Assembly: GCA_964247055.1 (NCBI GenBank)
Contig: OZ176051.1
Span: forward strand, 8,804,001-8,868,000
Source: Paragordius varius
Taxonomy: Eukaryota; Nematomorpha
DNA: 64,000 bases
Reading direction: 5' to 3'
This document shows positions 62,313 through 64,000 of this stretch, in pieces. How positions within the stretch are numbered: the stretch's first letter is position 1; every line of letters starts with the position of its first letter. Made by a program: the position numbers and the translations under genes. A model generated the notes under the pieces. It worked only from the letters and a program-made list of their open reading frames with translations, made no database searches and was not told the DNA's origin.

Positions 62313-63449
62313 CTTTATCATTATTTATTAAATTCTTTTTTTGTAATAAGTCAAGATTGATGAAATTAACATAAATATAGTACTTTTAATTATTATATGA
62401 TTAGCATTTATTTAATTCTTGTAGATGTTTAAAATGGAAAATATATGGCAAACTTGACTTTACAGAGATTCGCGTGGAATAAGGTACTGTTTTTGATAGG
62501 TTAAAAAAATATACCGGTCTGAATCCATTTATATTCAGTCATTAGCGGACACGTATAAATGATGGCCAAAATTAAACTTATTTAACAAAAATGGTAACCC
62601 AATAGCTCATTTGAGTGATTTAAAATCAAATAATTGGAAAATTTATTATATTTTCTTACAATTTTTTATCCTTATAAGTTTTATATAATTATTTTAATTA
62701 TTTTACATCGCATGCATACATATTTTTTAAAGATTGTCCTTTTACATGCAAGTATTTAAAGCAAGCCAAATCTACTAGCCAAGTCTCATGCCTTTATTAT
62801 AACTAAAATTATACTTAAATATAAATAACCATTTTTTGTTTAATATTCAATTATCATTGAATGACATTTATATTATTTGATAATGATATATTTTACGCAT
62901 TACCTTCGTTATTTTAAATCCGAATCGTTGAGTTTTGCGCCAAAAAATTAGATAAAATATTGGCAAAAACAGCATTTTCGTTAATTTTTTCAGTATGACT
63001 CACTGAATTTTCTTAATAATTTTGCAAAAAAATATTGATTTTAATTACGATATGTTCTCATTCCAAATAAAATACTAAATTAAACGATAATGTGATTAAC
63101 TTTTATTGCAAAAAAGGTTATAATCATGAATGAGTAAAAGTATAAAAGGGCAAACATTTATCTATGTTGATTTTATATAAAATATATCTTTATTATGCAA
63201 TTGATAGATATTCCTAAACTTCTAGCGGTAATACTTTTTATATAGTGAACTTTTTAGACAATTCATGTTTCCTTTAATCATTCATTCTTTTCGACACGAT
63301 GTGTTGATGAGTTTTTAACCACGATTGGGCTTTTTTATGACAGCACACATGGTTAAAATTAATTAATATTCTTTTTTAAATATTACTATAGGATGAGTAT
63401 AAATACATTGCTAGTTTTGCTTAAAATATATCCAGATAGTAATTTACAA
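62313..63449. other. A+T-rich spacer, nothing recognised
   Basis: No frame, repeat or RNA gene could be supported here. Confidence 0.4.
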
Positions 63450-63973
63450 TTAACACTTGGATACAACACATTCATTTTAGTCCTTCGATTCAAATTGGAG
63501 TAGTTGGACACCACAGGCCTGTTTAAATCTAAATATTTTTAAAAATATGGAAAAAAACGAAACCATGGCAAAATTTTGCACTTATTTAACATTTATAAAC
63601 CGGAAAATATAAAAAAATTTATTCAAAAATACTTGATATTACTTATTTTAGGGTAAAACCCAAAGGTAAAATTTTTATCCACGTGACATGTGTGCATTGG
63701 CTTAATTGAAAAATACTACAAAATAATACACTTTTTCTATTTCTATCAATGCTATATGTGATTAAAATAAATAATTTGCTTAAATTATACCTTTAAAAAT
63801 AAATATAAAACTTTTTTTTCAAAACGAAGTTTAATTTAGATTTTAGCTTATTTATATAAATAGGACAGAAGCATATTTAAATTGGCACCGTTTCCTTCTG
63901 TAGTTTTTTAAAAATATTTAATTAAATTTAGTCTGGGGTATATTATATACCCCAATTTAAATCTAAATGTTAA
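63450..63973 (-). mobile_element. TTAA-type MITE, un-nested copy
   Basis: TTAACACTTGGATACAACAC (63450) to TAAATCTAAATGTTAA (63970-63973), 524 bp, bounded by TTAA. No insertion in it. Confidence 0.8.
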
Positions 63974-64000
63974 GGGCAGTGACATTATTATAGAAAAAAA

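Noticed and set aside
1-64000. tRNA, rRNA or other structured RNA genes
   Set aside because: No cloverleaf with A and B boxes or rRNA-like sequence was recognised by eye. A covariance search was not possible.

Overview
The window is strongly A+T-rich (about three quarters by eye), has long intergenic and intronic spaces, and carries spliced animal genes. Discs-large with the full L27-PDZ-PDZ-PDZ-SH3-GK layout and a collagen-modification protein (CRTAP) place it in a metazoan, most likely an invertebrate. I cannot name the species. One host gene (TBCB) has five introns of only 22-24 nt while its neighbours have introns of 62 bp to about 2 kb, so intron length is sharply bimodal. Introns this short are reported for dicyemid mesozoans, but that is only a pointer.

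Layout. 1-2.3 kb (+): three exons of an ornithine-decarboxylase/antizyme-inhibitor-like protein that has lost the catalytic motifs. 3.4-12.5 kb: a transposon nest with three non-autonomous Helitron copies, a hAT element, a mariner-like MITE and piggyBac-type MITEs, several inserted into each other. 14.2-37.3 kb (+): a discs-large (dlg) MAGUK gene of about 29 exons and about 1950 codons, roughly twice the usual length because of Asn/Ser-rich linkers. 37.8-42.5 kb (-): CRTAP-like gene, five exons, tail to tail with dlg. 42.6-43.4 kb (-): tubulin-folding cofactor B (TBCB), whose stop lies 64 bp before the CRTAP start. 43.9-64 kb: transposon-rich, with two nearly identical inactive piggyBac copies in inverted orientation, two foldback elements with 21-bp minisatellite arms, TTAA-flanked MITEs (one nested inside another), a 2.8-kb Helitron and a terminal-repeat element with a 5-bp target duplication.

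Function. The host genes have separate roles: polyamine regulation (inferred), cell polarity and junction scaffolding (dlg), collagen maturation in the ER (CRTAP) and tubulin folding (TBCB). The close same-strand TBCB-CRTAP pair could be co-transcribed. The most unusual signals are the ultrashort introns shared by TBCB and the piggyBac transposase, repeated insertion of the TTAA-element family into its own copies, and Helitrons with two 5' ends and one 3' end. Exon boundaries were worked out by hand from reading frame, GT/AG borders and family similarity. No database search was possible.
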